Notes: generated by a model not told the origin, from the sequence alone. A stretch of DNA of 64,000 nucleotides from Achatina immaculata (GCA_009760885.1 CM019715.1:20078503-20142502); one strand, 5' to 3'. Numbered from the stretch's first letter, positions 45,816-56,686 are shown. Numbers and translations are program-made.

Positions 45816-45860
45816 ACACTTTTAATGACAATTAAGATTTAGAAATTAAATACTTAAAAA

Positions 45861-47224
45861 AAAACACCAATCGCACCTTCCCATCCAATCGTTTAACATT
45901 CCATCTTGAAGAAAGAAACTAGGCCGATAATAAACACTTATTCTCAGGTCTCTTTTGGTATCAGACCAAACATACCTGACCACGCTGTTAAGTGGGATTA
46001 GCTAAAGAGTCTAGCGAAGAATTTGATTGAATCAGGATCTCCTTGATGATACCATACTGATTACAGCTCATTTTACCTGGAGCAGGTGAGTCTTTATCTG
46101 CAGGTAGCAAAGTGTACTGAGTATTAATTACGGATCAATAAAACCACTCTCGGCCAGTTATTATGCCAGCAGCTTATCTCTCAACTTATCGTTTTGTGTT
46201 TTGATCTGGAATCAGTGGACGAAAACTGAAAAATGAATCTTTTACCTGTTTTGCTGAAAGAATTCTCGATCAGCTGAGAGCCGAGTGATAAGTAAACTTA
46301 ATGATTATAAACTGATTTTGATGTATCACCAGTTGTTAATTTATCATTGAATGAATGAAAGTGTATAAATAAATATATAAACAATGAGAACAATAATAGA
46401 GAAAATTATTTTACCAGCGACAAATAAGAACTCATAAACAATTATTTAGCTTGAAAATGGTATACCCCCCACCCCCACCCCACGTTCTCCATGTTTCTGT
46501 GATTGACTGCTCCCTTGCATCTGTTAATGGTGTCCAGGAGGATGGTATTGTCCACTTAATAAAAATGGTTCATAGCCTCAAATTACAGCCTGTAAATTAT
46601 AAGAGGAAATTCTCCATAAGTCCTCTAGTCCTTCCACTTCAACCCCTCCCCCCCCTACATACCGCCACTCCACTCACCTACCACACCTCGAGATTCCACC
46701 AACTCGTAAGATCCTCTGCCAGTCTTACAGTATAATGAAGACAGAAAGCTGGTTTATGCTTATCGTTCGAGTCGCCCCACATTACTCCTGGCCACGAAAA
46801 GCTGTCATCTTTCAGGTCACTCCGTCACAGAAACGTGTAAATAATTTAAGTAACTCTCGTTTTGTTTGATTTTCTGAGTTTTGTGTCACGCAGTGCCAAA
46901 GTCTATGTATGTGCCGGTGAATTGTTGGGTTATTTGGCGCGATGTTCGTGTACAATATTTGACATTCACCGCTAGCACTCGAACTGTTACACCAACAAAA
47001 TATGGCTCTGCTTGACCATACTGTGTTGTCCACTGAATTTACTGTTTCTACCAGGGCACATCTTTCCTGCTTGACGTGAGTCCCATTACTCTTCCACATT
47101 ATCCTGCAACTTTTCTATCAGTAATTTCCCTCACATTAGTCTAGTGCGCTGGTCTGCATCACAATAATTATGTTGTCTTTATTATATGAAATTACGTTAG
47201 TGAAATAACTGTTATTAATAGTTT
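45861..47224. other. no gene seen
   Basis: About 1.3 kb without a supported feature. Contains a C-rich stretch near 46465-46482. Frames of 90-95 residues here show no motif. Confidence 0.45.
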
Positions 47225-48335
47225 TCATTCGTGTGGCATGACCTTTCCAGAGCGTTGCCCCTCTCACAGCCTCCCTGAATGCAATACGGTCTTGCGTAAA
47301 GTGTCTCACAATGACACATTCAGACTTTCCGTAATGTCCCGAGCCCACCCGAGTTGTCCCTTTTCTCTTTTGCTGGGCACTAGGCCTTCTATTATCAGCC
47401 TCTCCAAGCTGTTGTGTCTCTTGACGTGGCCGAAGTATCTCAGTTTTCTAATGTTTATGGTGTTAACGAGTCAGTTTTCTGCGACACCTAATCCCATTAG
47501 AATCTCTTCATTTCGTTTTCTCTCTGTCTATGATATTCTAAGTGCCATGCTGTAACATTTCATTTCAAATGATGTTACTGTATTTTCTAGAGATTTGTTA
47601 AGTGTCCAAGTTGTGCTTCCGTATGTTGGCACTGGAAATATGTTAAGTATTTAGTAAACATAATTTTGCTATCATGTTAGTACCTTGCCACATTCTCTCC
47701 TTTGTGCTAGTTTCTGTGATGGAACTGCTGGTCTTCTTTTGATTTCCACTGTACAGTCGCCATTGATGGTGATGATTAAACCTAGATACTCAAATTTATT
47801 GAAGTTTTTAAGCTTTTGATGGCCCAGTGTAATGTTGGGCTTGCTTCTCATTTTGTTGGCTGTCTGGTTAGCTGAGCGGTTAAGAGGTCGCTTTATTAAT
47901 AAGGTGGTACCGGGTTCGAGTCCCACCAGTGGGATTTTTTTTTCTCGTACACACCAGAAAGGCCCTAGGGTCCAACCAGCCTCTAAAATGGGTACCAGAG
48001 AAATCTAGTAAAGTAAAGCGGTCAGGTAGTGATATGGGCCACATCACACTTTCATGTGTCGAAGGTTTGGGAAATGCAGGATTAACACCGTATCCCCAGT
48101 GTGCCTTAAAGTCATGGAGATTTTACCTTTTACCTTTACCTTTCTCATTTTGTCAGTCGTCATTACTTTGGTGTTGTTGGTGCTTAAAAAGAGGTTCTGA
48201 ACTTTGCTGTCTTTTTGGTGGAGAGAATCAACCGTTGCAGTCCTTCTGAGGTGTGTGATAGAAGGGCAGTATTATCGGCGTATCTAATTTCTTTACTCTG
48301 GTGCCCCAGATGTTGAAAGAGTCAAATTTTGCGGT
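47225..48335 (-). pseudogene. LINE family F: C-terminal half, split by a SINE
   Basis: On the minus strand the order is YAD-type region remnants near 48330, INKKT-like sequence near 48190, then (after the SINE) NKMRSKPNITLGHQKLKNF, FEYLGLIITINGDCTVEIKR, LAQRRECGKVLT near 47690, a RKLRYFGHVKRH-like stretch near 47440 and AFREAVRGATLWKGHATRM near 47230. The 7150-8435 copy has the same order. Frameshifts and stops throughout. Confidence 0.8.
47857..48141 (+). mobile_element. tRNA-headed SINE with 12-bp TSD
   Basis: The head contains TAGCTGAGCGG (47869-47879), a perfect A-box form, and GGTTCGAGTCC (47913-47923), a perfect B-box form. A run of T follows, then a 190-bp body and a (TTTACC)n-like tail. 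TTCTCATTTTGT stands at 47845-47856 and again at 48142-48153, and removing the insert restores the family F sequence. pol III transcription is expected from the boxes. The T-stem and acceptor pairs are poor, so it is not a functional tRNA. Confidence 0.88.
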
Positions 48336-48341
48336 TTCATG

Positions 48342-48828
48342 TTTATAGTTTTATATTTTATTAATGTTACCTATTTTTATTAGCTACTTGTTCATAGTTT
48401 TATATTTCATTAATTTTACTTGTGTTTAGTAGCTACCTGTTCATTGTTTTATATTTTATTAATTTTACCTATTTTTATTAACTACATGTTCATAGTTTTA
48501 TATTTTATTAATTCTACCTATGTTTATTACCTACCTGCGCATAATTATATATTTTATTAATTCTACCTATGTGTATTACCTACCTGCGCATAGTTATATA
48601 TTTTATTAATGTTACCTATGTTTATTAGCTACCTGCGCATAGTTATATATTTTATTAATTCTACCTATGTTTATTAGCTACCTGCGCATAGGTATATATT
48701 TTATTAATGTTACCTATGTTTATTAGCTACCTGCGCATAGTGATATATTTTATTAATGTTACCTGTGTTTATTACCTACCTGCGCATAGTTATATATTTT
48801 ATTAATGTTACTTTTGTTTATTAGCTAT
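48342..48828. repeat. about 49-bp minisatellite, 10 copies
   Basis: Unit ATAGTTATATATTTTATTAA + TGTTACCTATGTTTATTAGCTACCTGCGC. The early units are shorter and lack CTGCGC. Confidence 0.92.
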
Positions 48829-48964
48829 AGACATGAATGTGGTCCGCCAGCCACTCACACATCCGCTGGCATCCGCTCCTTGTGTAGAATACAGGGTTGC
48901 CAAGTCAGTCACTTCTCACAGAAAAGAGCAACGGCCATGCCATTTTTAATATATAATAGGAAGT

Positions 48965-49050
48965 TTGCCTACCCCTAGTCTAATGAATGAGGCGGGGACT
49001 CCTTCATAGCGGAGCCTACTGAGAAGACTTGCACTGTACCGCTCTTAGAA
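48965..49050. mobile_element. dispersed repeat 'S1', weak copy 3
   Basis: CTACCCCTAGTCTAATGAAT and ATAGCGGAGCCTACTGAGAA align in order with the cores at 9690-9770 and 34110-34190. Diverged. Confidence 0.45.
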
Positions 49051-49253
49051 AATCTTCTCAACTTGTTACGTGGGCCTTTGAAGGCCACAAAAAGCATGCA
49101 AACACCACCAAAGATCTTATAACCACAGCACACAATAATTAGTGTATAAGTATACAACTATATACGAAGCACTACAGTAAAGCTATGATACCAAAATGTA
49201 TAAACTAGGGAAAAAGTAGGAACAGCTTTATTATTTAACCAGTACACAGTTGT

Positions 49254-49280
49254 GACGTTTAGGCGTGAGCCTTAATCATA
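49254..49280 (-). ncRNA. hammerhead-like motif, left arm of fold-back element
   Basis: Minus strand: ATGATTA, AGGC-TCAC-GCC, then TAAAC instead of GAAAC, then GTC. The conserved G12 is lost, so it should be inactive. Confidence 0.35.
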
Positions 49281-49482
49281 CAAACACACACAGGACGAAG
49301 AATTAGAGAGAGGAGATAAGTATAGATTTATATGAATCCTATGCAACAACAAAAAATGAGTAGGAGCGTCGTTAGCTACATATTCTTTCAAGTGCTCTAT
49401 TCATTTTATTTATTCATTTTTTAACATAGGATTCATGTGAATCTATACTTCCTCTCTAATTCTTCGTCCTGTGTGTGTTTGC

Positions 49483-49508
49483 ATGATTAAGGCTCACGCC
49501 GAAACATC
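49483..49508 (+). ncRNA. hammerhead-like motif, right arm of fold-back element
   Basis: Plus strand: ATGATTA, AGGC-TCAC-GCC, GAAAC, ATC. Core positions 3 and 8 are A and T. The triplet is ATC in place of GTC, which still fits NUH. Confidence 0.4.
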
Positions 49509-49582
49509 ACAACTTTGTAGCCGTTAAGTAATAAAGCTATTCTTACATTTTTCCTAGTTTATCACCACAGCACACAGTCGCC

Positions 49583-49765
49583 ACCCAGGTATTATCATTT
49601 AGTTTTACTGGACAATCAATATAGTGAACCGCTAGAATCATTAACGTTCGGAAGAAGATAAAGAGGAAATGGATGAATGTTCGGATTTTATTGTGTTTAT
49701 TGTCGTTTTAGAATTTACAGAAACAAACATTAACTTTGAATTTTTAACTTTACATTTGTATAGGT
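49583..49765. repeat. segment duplicated at 40459-40625
   Basis: Paralogue of the sequence that follows the 33-bp minisatellite at 40 kb. Confidence 0.85.
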
Positions 49766-50330
49766 TTTAGTTTTCATTTAATAATTTTTTTGTGTGCAGA
49801 AACTTGTGAGAATCTGCACACATTAAATGTTGATGAAAGTCTTGGTAGAACTAAGATGATGTATACAAATTATTTTGTTGTTCCGGATGCACGAGGGTGA
49901 AACAATAACAAAAATATGCCGTAGGCTCACCACTGTGAGAACGCTCATATAAAATGTGAACTATGACCTGCGTAACTGTCATGCCTTTCAAACGTTCTTT
50001 TTTCATCCTGCACAAAAACGTTATGAAATACAGAAGAGGAAAAAACAAATGAGAACCATTTGGAATACTATCATACAAGCGCTCAGTCGAAATATAAGGA
50101 AGAAAATAAGCAACAATACAAGCAAAGCTGAGACAGAAGAGAAGCAGCCTGGAACAAGCACAAAGAAGATGATCTGATAAATCTTTGGCAAAGAAAGGCA
50201 AGCTTTTGTGAACAGTGTTGTCTCTGAGACAAAACATGCATCAACATCCAGTAACTTGAACTCGAGACAACATCCGTTACTCGTGTGACACATCTCAGAC
50301 ACATCCATGCAGGTTTGGCTGATATTCATT
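49766..50330. other. no gene seen
   Basis: Short frames on both strands without motif. Confidence 0.4.
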
Positions 50331-51188
50331 CATTCATTCATTTGCATGTCCCTTGCGGAACTTTGCCTCCCAAAGAGCACTCCTATAGGTCTCTCGGTTG
50401 TGAGCAAGATGACCTGCTGCTGATGCATCCATTTGCAGATCCTCAACGATGACTTGCAGCCATCTTCGCCTTGGGTATAGAGGTTGTGGTCTTCACTATT
50501 CTTACTGAGTAACATAATTAGTTTTTAAATTCCTTTTTGTGTTGTGGACAGTAATACTGGGTCATCAGCATATCCAATCTCTGGTATTTCGTAACCTCCA
50601 ATTTTTATCTTATCTTATATCCTTCCCGTGCTGTTAAACGTCACATAGGGTTCGCAAGGTAGTTCACCACGTTTTCCTATTTTTGGCGAGCGTTTCAACC
50701 TCATTAAGGGATTTTATGCCCACTAAACTGGCCTCTCTTAACATTGTCCTCTTCAGAGTTTAACGTGGTCGACCTCTTTTTCTTCGGCCTGTTGTGTTCC
50801 ACTTGGTAGCTTGTTTTGGGATTTTTATGGCATCGTAATATTCTTTATCTACATCTTCTCTTTACATTCCTCATTATATTTTCAGTATACAAGTTAAATA
50901 AGTAAGGCGACAATATGCACTCCTGACGGACACCTTGTTTTATGTCAAACCAAGTTGTTGTTTCACTATTTATTCTCACTGCTGTCTGTTGGCCCAGATA
51001 CAGTAATTATATTAAGTGTATCAAATGTGATGGAAATCTCATATTTTCCATGATCTCCCAAAGTTTCTGGTAATGTACACAATCACATACCTTTGAATAA
51101 CATATAAAAGTTAAATATAGATTCACATTAAATTCTCTGCATTTCTCTACTATTAATCTTATATTGAATATATGATCTCTTGTGACAA
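50331..51188 (-). pseudogene. LINE family B: internally deleted copy, minus strand
   Basis: Read inverted, it begins in RT near 51188 (AGAGATCATAT, as at 16558), passes motif A and motif B counterparts (CAACAACTTGGTTTGACATA, as at 16778), a GYADDPVLLS-like motif C near 50550, then jumps from a GTGAAGA near 50490 to CCAAGGCGAAGATGG near 50465, losing about 560 bp of the thumb. It ends GGGACATGCAAATGAATGAA with a (TGAA)n tail at 50331. A LINE E fragment is nested inside. Confidence 0.8.
50607..50838 (-). mobile_element. LINE family E: 3' fragment nested in LINE B, 8-bp TSD
   Basis: Inverted match to 34990-35160. ATTTTTAT occurs on both sides (about 50600-50607 and 50822-50840 region), and removal rejoins the LINE B sequence between the ATATTACxATGCCAT and GTTACGAAATACC blocks known from 16885-16935. 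Confidence 0.75.
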
Positions 51189-51329
51189 CTACTATTCAAC
51201 TGGAAATATGTACATTAAAAAAGAATTTATCATATTTCCTATCTAGATAAACCAATGCCACTTCCTATTGTTTATCACACTGATGTAGTATCTGGAACAT
51301 GTTATACTAGTGGAAATGCTTACAATCAA

Positions 51330-51556
51330 GATTATACTCTTTCGCTTGCAGTCGAGATTATAATACTCTTTCACTTACAGTCGAGATTATAATATTCTTT
51401 CACTTACAGTCGAAATTATAATACTCTTTCACTTACAGTCGAAATTATAATACTCTTTCACTTACAGTCGAAATTATAATACTCTTTCACTTACAGTCGA
51501 AATTATAATACTCTTTCACTTACAGTCGAGATTATAATACTCTTTCACTTGTCTGT
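51330..51556. repeat. 29-bp minisatellite, about 8 copies
   Basis: Unit TTATAATACTCTTTCACTTA + CAGTCGAAA. Confidence 0.93.
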
Positions 51557-52125
51557 TTCACTATCCGCTTCACAGACTTACATCCCAGGAACGGTCAGAG
51601 GCAACTAGCAGCACAGTAGCAGCGATATAAAATTATAATGCTTTATTGGTGCACTGGATGACGATGCCGATGAATGATGTGACGGTTAAGACAGGGGCAT
51701 AGCAATTCCAAGAACGCATGACAGGACGTAATTCCAAATCAAAACAACATAATATAAATTCCCGGCGACTACTGACGCCCTCAGACTTCGTCGCCACCAG
51801 AATTTCTAACTACATTTCTACCTCTGCTAATCTAACACAGTACACAAGAACTACATTCTCTCACAAACAGACTAACTAACCTAGCCTGTTTGAGCTAAAA
51901 ACTTAAACTGTTCCAAATCATCTCATTTCTGTCTCACCACCTTTCTTTGTCATATGTTTTCCGTGACCCACTAATCTCACGGGAAAAATAAGTTCCAGGG
52001 GAATAAACCTAACCAACAAGCTACTACTTCTTCTGGAACATAACCATTTTTTAATACCAACTTACATATTCTATGATGGGTTGTCTAATTTTTCTCTTCT
52101 ATAATCTTTATTCTGTTATAACATC
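51557..52125. other. no gene seen
   Basis: No supported feature. Confidence 0.4.
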
Positions 52126-52330
52126 ACCTGACAATTACTAGGTAACTGGAAATATGTACATCACCTGACAACTATCAGACAACTGGAAATGTGTACATCA
52201 TTTGACAGCTACTAGACAGCTGAAAATATGAACATTACCTGACAACTACCATACAACCGGATTACCTGACAACTACCATACAACCGGAAATATGAACATT
52301 ACCTGACAACTACTAGACAGCTAGAAACTA
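52126..52330. repeat. degenerate repeat with CCTGACAACTACTAGACAAC
   Basis: About 33-bp units with TGGAAATATGTACATCA. A similar unit at 51190-51235 adjoins the 5' end of the LINE B copy, so the LINE lies near the left edge of this array. Confidence 0.75.
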
Positions 52331-52672
52331 CTATGTGTTAGGAGGCGGAATATTTACAGCACCTGCCAACTACTATATATGGGGAGGGGGGATATTTACA
52401 GCACCTGCCAACTACTATATATGGGGAGGGGGAATATTTACAGCACCTGCCAACTACTATATATGGGGAGGGGGAATATTTACAGCACCTGCCAACTACT
52501 ATATATGGGGAGGGGGAATATTTACAGCACCTGCCAACCACTATGTTTAGAGAAAGGGAATATTTACAGGACCTTCCAACTACTATGTGTGGGGATGGGG
52601 AATATTTACACAACCGGCTAACTACCATGTGTGGGGATGGGGAATATTTACACAACCGGCCAACTATGAAGC
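52331..52672. repeat. 42-bp minisatellite, about 8 copies
   Basis: Unit GGGGAGGGGGAATATTTACA + GCACCTGCCAACTACTATATAT. Multiple of three, open both ways. Confidence 0.93.
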
Positions 52673-52867
52673 AGATGGAAATAAAAGGAAGACTAGTCTA
52701 AGGGGAAGCTTTCTAAATGTGCGCAAACTTTAATGATTGACGTGGTGGGCGTCTAGTGGAACCACACAATTTGTCACGTGATCCACAGATCATATCACAG
52801 ATAAAAATCTAGGAAATCCGGTGACTGCACGTGTGGTATAAATGAGCGGAAGGAAAGTGTACTGTCT
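52673..52867. other. no gene seen
   Basis: Short spacer. Confidence 0.4.
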
Positions 52868-53212
52868 TCCACTCAAGATCATCCTAGGAGCATTGATTCT
52901 GCTCCACTCACTCAAGATCATCCTAGGAGCATTAATTCTGCTCCACTCACTCAAGATCATCCTAGGAGCATTGATTCTGCTCCACTCACTCAAGATCATC
53001 CTAGGAGCATTAATTCTGCTCCACTCACCCAAGATCATCCTAGGAGCATTGATTCTGCTCCACTCACTCAAGATCATCCTAGGAGCATTGATTCTGCTCC
53101 ACTCACTCAAGATCATCCTAGGAGCATTGATTCTGCTCCGCTCACTCAAGATCATCCTAGGCGCACTGATTCTGCTCCACTCACTCAAGAACATTTTGAG
53201 AGCACTGATTTT
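52868..53212. repeat. 39-bp minisatellite, about 9 copies
   Basis: Unit CTCACTCAAGATCATCCTAG + GAGCATTGATTCTGCTCCA. Contains the palindromic CCTAGG. Plus frame repeats LKIILGALILLHS and the minus frame SEWSRINAPRMIL. Both open. Confidence 0.94.
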
Positions 53213-53283
53213 GTATGGAACTTTTCGAGAGAAATGATTATAAAAATAAATCATTAGTTTATTTTAGCCCAGAGCCTAAACTG

Positions 53284-53728
53284 AATGCTAGTATGTGAAT
53301 GTTAGTATGTGATTGCTGGTATGTGAATGTTAGTATGTGAATGCTAGTATGTGAATGCTAATATGTGAATGTTATATGTGAAAGCTAGTATATGAATATT
53401 AGTATGCGATTGCCAGTATATGAATATTAGTATGCGATTGCCAATATGTGAATATGTGAATCTTAGTATGTGAATGTTAGTATGTGAATGCTAGTATGTG
53501 AATGCTAATATGTGAATGTTATATGTGAAAGCTAGTATATGAATATTAGTATGCGATTGCCAGTATATGAATATTAGTATGCGATTGCCAGTATGTGAAT
53601 ATGTGAATCTTAGTATTTGAATGTTAGTATGTGAATGATAGTAGGTGAATGTTAGTATTTAAATATTAGTATGTGAATGTTAGTTTGGGAATGTTAGTAT
53701 GTGAATGTTAGTATGTGAATGCACTAAG
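53284..53728. repeat. 14-bp repeat with 148-bp higher-order duplication
   Basis: TATGTGAATGTTAG-type units. A block starting GCTAATATGTGAATGTTATA occurs at 53357 and again at 53505, 148 bp apart, with the same variant order. Confidence 0.9.
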
Positions 53729-53862
53729 CCATTTACTGTTTGTGTTACAATTACATTGGAAGTTCACAGCAAACACAACAGCATCAACATATCGTTCACA
53801 GCCACAAAACAACATGAACGTCCTATCATTCTCAACTACAACATCCTGTCATTCACACTATG

Positions 53863-54020
53863 CCTATGGCATTAGCGTCGCAGAGAGTTTCAGACATTGA
53901 CCCAGAGCAAGATGAGAGACTTGGGTAGCTGTCATGTCATGTTTCCTCAGCGTCTTTCTTTTATCCACTTTTTCCTTGGTAGTCCTCATGGCCTGTATCC
54001 AGATGTTTTCGAGTTGTATG
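53863..54020 (-). pseudogene. LINE family G: C-terminal fragment
   Basis: Inverted match to 57430-57590: GGTAGCTGTCATGT, TTTCCTC, CCTTGGT, CTCATGGCCTGTATCCA, GTTTTCGAGTTGTATG. Encodes the GRP-type basic tail when read inverted. Confidence 0.7.
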
Positions 54021-54959
54021 CTCGTAAGCAGAACTACAAAAGTACAAAAAAAGAGATAAAAACTGATACTGCCACTTATCAGCTAATTAGAAGGTACAGA
54101 TCAATATGGCAGTTAGTAACCATGACTAAAGTTTGACATTCACTTGCATGAAAAAAATCCACGTACAGCTCAGCAGATCAAGCTGCTATGTAACATCGAC
54201 CAGTGACATTATCCCTAGTTAGAGTGTTGTTCAAATATTGTCGTAGCATTGTGTCCTATTTAAATTCAAACACAAATAAACATTCTGTTTTTAAAGTGTT
54301 TCAAATGATACTATTCTATCCTACAAGTGCCCTTTTTTTATCAATACTCCTATTATAAACACACACAACCTTGAGGTGAAATTGTGTGGGAACGCATGAA
54401 AAGAGAAGGGTATGGAACTAAAACCTTAGCTGTGAAGCCAAAGACTAAATACTTTACGAGATTCAGAAAAGGAATATGTGAAATTACGAGCAGGGCACCA
54501 TCTAAATGTAAGATTAAACACATAACTTTCTGTAACGTGTTCTTTCTGTGAGAGATGGCACAGCCATGTTACTCAGACTCGCTCGAACATGTACAGAAAA
54601 ACAGGAGAGGATGTAAGGAGGCTATGCCAAGTATTACTGAGCAGCGAGTGATAGCTGGTGTGCTCCGGCACAATGATGTCCCACGAAGGGACCGAAGCTG
54701 CTCTGCTGAAGTTTACGGGAAGGTAGATAAGAAACTGTTTTACTCCACTTTAGGTTCTAAGGACTGTTATTGCCGGAGGTGGGGTAGAGGATACATCGCT
54801 CTCCACTCCAATGGCATGCGTCTCAAATAGCCTCTGACAGTCAAGTCCAGCTCCTGGTCTTCTCGTGGCAGAACTGTTTAAACTGACAGGAGAAGGGGCG
54901 AAGGCGAATATCTGACGCCTGAAAACCAGACGCTTCGGGTAGATGAGAGTCATGTTTGG
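54021..54959. other. no gene seen
   Basis: A 91-residue plus frame (54555-54830) with several Cys and Arg residues is unrecognised and has no supporting context. Confidence 0.4.
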
Positions 54960-55575
54960 TAGATCATCTACCGCTGCTGGCGAGATTCTTCAGCTGCCGT
55001 GCGTGGAGTGGGGCTCCTCCCGGCCAGTGAAGAAAAGTGGGTTTCCGTGGCGCACTGTGGAAAAGGTGAAAGAAAGGATTAAGTGAAGTAATCAGCAGTG
55101 TCGAGGTCAAGACTGCTCAAATCACGGCACCTCTGGACTGGAGGTCGTCTATGTCCTATGTGCACTCATACCAGGCGAATTGCCTGAACCGGCTTAACTC
55201 AGGGGTTAAGACACTGCTGGCGAGACTCTTTGGATGCCGCGCGTGGAGTAAAACTCCTCCCGGCCAATGAAGAAAATGAGGAAAACAGTCAGGTTTGCCG
55301 TGCGGCGCGGATGTGAAAAGGTGATGGAAAGTAAAGATTAATCGGTATATCCAATAGTCTCGCGGCGAGAGCTACTCATACCACGGCACCTCTGCTCTAG
55401 AGGCCGGCCACGTACGTTCTACACCATACTGGTGAAATATGCCTAAACCGGCTTAAACCTGGGTTTGATGACTACTCAAGTCACGGTACCTCCGCTGTAG
55501 AGTTCGTTAACGTCCTAAACACCCCCATACTGGGATAATATGCCTAAACTGGTCAACGAAGGGCTGAAACTTACT
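54960..55575. repeat. GC-richer tandem repeat of about 240 bp, upstream of element X
   Basis: CTGCTGGCGAG at 54973 and 55213 starts two units of 240 bp (GTGGAG, CTCCTCCCGGCCA, GTGAAAAGGTGA, ACGGCACCTCTG, CCGGCTTAA). The second half-unit is repeated once more from about 55460, and a diverged start, TAGTGGCGAGGATTC, is near 55574. It runs directly into element X copy 2. Confidence 0.8.
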
Positions 55576-55670
55576 AGTGGCGAGGATTCATCCTCCTGGA
55601 CAAAAGCTCCGTCCTGGTCACAACTAGGAAAGGTAGCTGCCACGACCACAAAATGCTGAAGTCGGAGACA

Positions 55671-56069
55671 CTGGACCAGGGCAGTCTAGATAGGCAACCA
55701 CCTTTCACCCGGCGGAGATGTATGCGTATCCTAATCACGCTGAGGTTTTCCGGTGAGAAAGTCCAACGCTGGGCTGGATGGGCAACCACCTCTCACCCGG
55801 GGAGGATATACTGATATCCAAAACACGTCGAGGTTTTCCAATGAGAAAGCCCAACTCTAGATTAAACTGGTGCAACGAAAACCACGGTGTCACGCAATCC
55901 CGCTTCTGAGACTCACCAAGAATACAGGCTGAAGCCCTGTGATATTCTGAACCTCTTGTGATCCTCTCGGGGATCTCGTGTGGTCCTTTCAGTGACCACG
56001 GGAGTAAATTCAGTAGGATCACAGGCGGTCTTGGTGGTAGAAGCGAACGAAGAAGAAGAAGAAGACTCC
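55671..56069 (+). mobile_element. short retroelement 'X', copy 2, (GAA)n tail
   Basis: Same sequence and same 3' end as 13574-14089 but with two, not three, of the 90-bp units. Upstream sequence continues into the 240-bp repeats, which may be the element's own 5' region, lost from copy 1. Confidence 0.75.
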
Positions 56070-56142
56070 ACTTTAAATGATAAAAACTGTCATTAAAACT
56101 GATTGGTTTTTATGGTAATTTTTTGCTGTCTTGTCCAGTCAG

Positions 56143-56262
56143 TCAGTCAGTCATTTGCATGTCCTTTGCGGAACTTTGCCTCCCTAATAGCTCTCATGTA
56201 GCCTCTCGGTTGTAAGCAAAATGCCCTACTGCTGATGCATCAATTTGCAGATTACCAACGCA
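56143..56262 (-). mobile_element. LINE family B: 3' tip, minus strand
   Basis: Inverted match to the last 115 bases at 17605-17716: CATTTGCATGTCC, GCGGAACTTTGCCTCCCTAA, CTCTCGGTTGTAAGC, TGATGCATC. Tail is (TGAC)n here. Confidence 0.85.
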
Positions 56263-56686
56263 GTGAGTTGAGAAAATAACAGGGAATCTCTGTTCTAGAA
56301 GCACGTCAAGAGAACTCATTTTCTCTCATAATTATTTTGTGTGGGCCACTAGACTGGGTTACGTCCACATTCACTGTAAGAAAGATATAAACTGCAAACG
56401 TAAACGCTGAGTGAAATATGGTGAAGCTTTGATGCATGAGATGTGTTCTCTGTGTAGTATTGAACCTGGTGAGCAATGAATACGAGTCCAATCCGGGCAC
56501 TTTCTCTCATTTCACTTGATGTCGTTTACATGAAAATTCCAGTGATGACATGTGGTCCTGTCATCTAGAAAGGATCATCTCAAGCAGTTTGTGTTTTGAG
56601 CATTTACGACACGCTCTCATGGAAAGATTGTTAAGTAGACCAAGGATAACTGTGTCTCTATTATAAGCAGTCTTATAGTGGGATTA
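56263..56686. other. no gene seen
   Basis: No supported feature. Confidence 0.4.

Larger units (their letters stand above)
45080..45860. repeat. AT-rich 31-35-bp minisatellite split by two LINE fragments
   Basis: GATTTATAAATTAAATACAT-type units with TTTTATGACA joints at about 45085-45170, 45303-45368 and 45816-45862. Between these blocks sit LINE E (45173-45302) and LINE D (45369-45815) fragments. Confidence 0.8.
49128..49563. mobile_element. fold-back PLE derivative
   Basis: Two arms of about 140 bp (49194-49342 and 49425-49561) are inverted copies of the PLE terminal repeat found at 17990-18140. Between them lie only about 80 bp. No coding sequence. ACCACAGCACACA flanks it at 49122-49134 and 49564-49576. 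The outer left 60 bases also match 17943-18000. It sits within the diverged counterpart of the 40-kb minisatellite. Confidence 0.8.

Noticed and set aside
47857..47935. Functional tRNA gene
   Set aside because: A and B boxes are good, but the acceptor and T-stem do not pair well and a SINE body and tail follow, with a TSD around the whole.
48838..48990. hAT-like end suggested by AGTTTGCCTACCCCTA
   Set aside because: No matching inverted partner to the left. Part of the sequence is better explained as repeat S1.
54555..54830. 91-residue Cys/Arg-containing frame
   Set aside because: No homology that I can recognise and no supporting signals.
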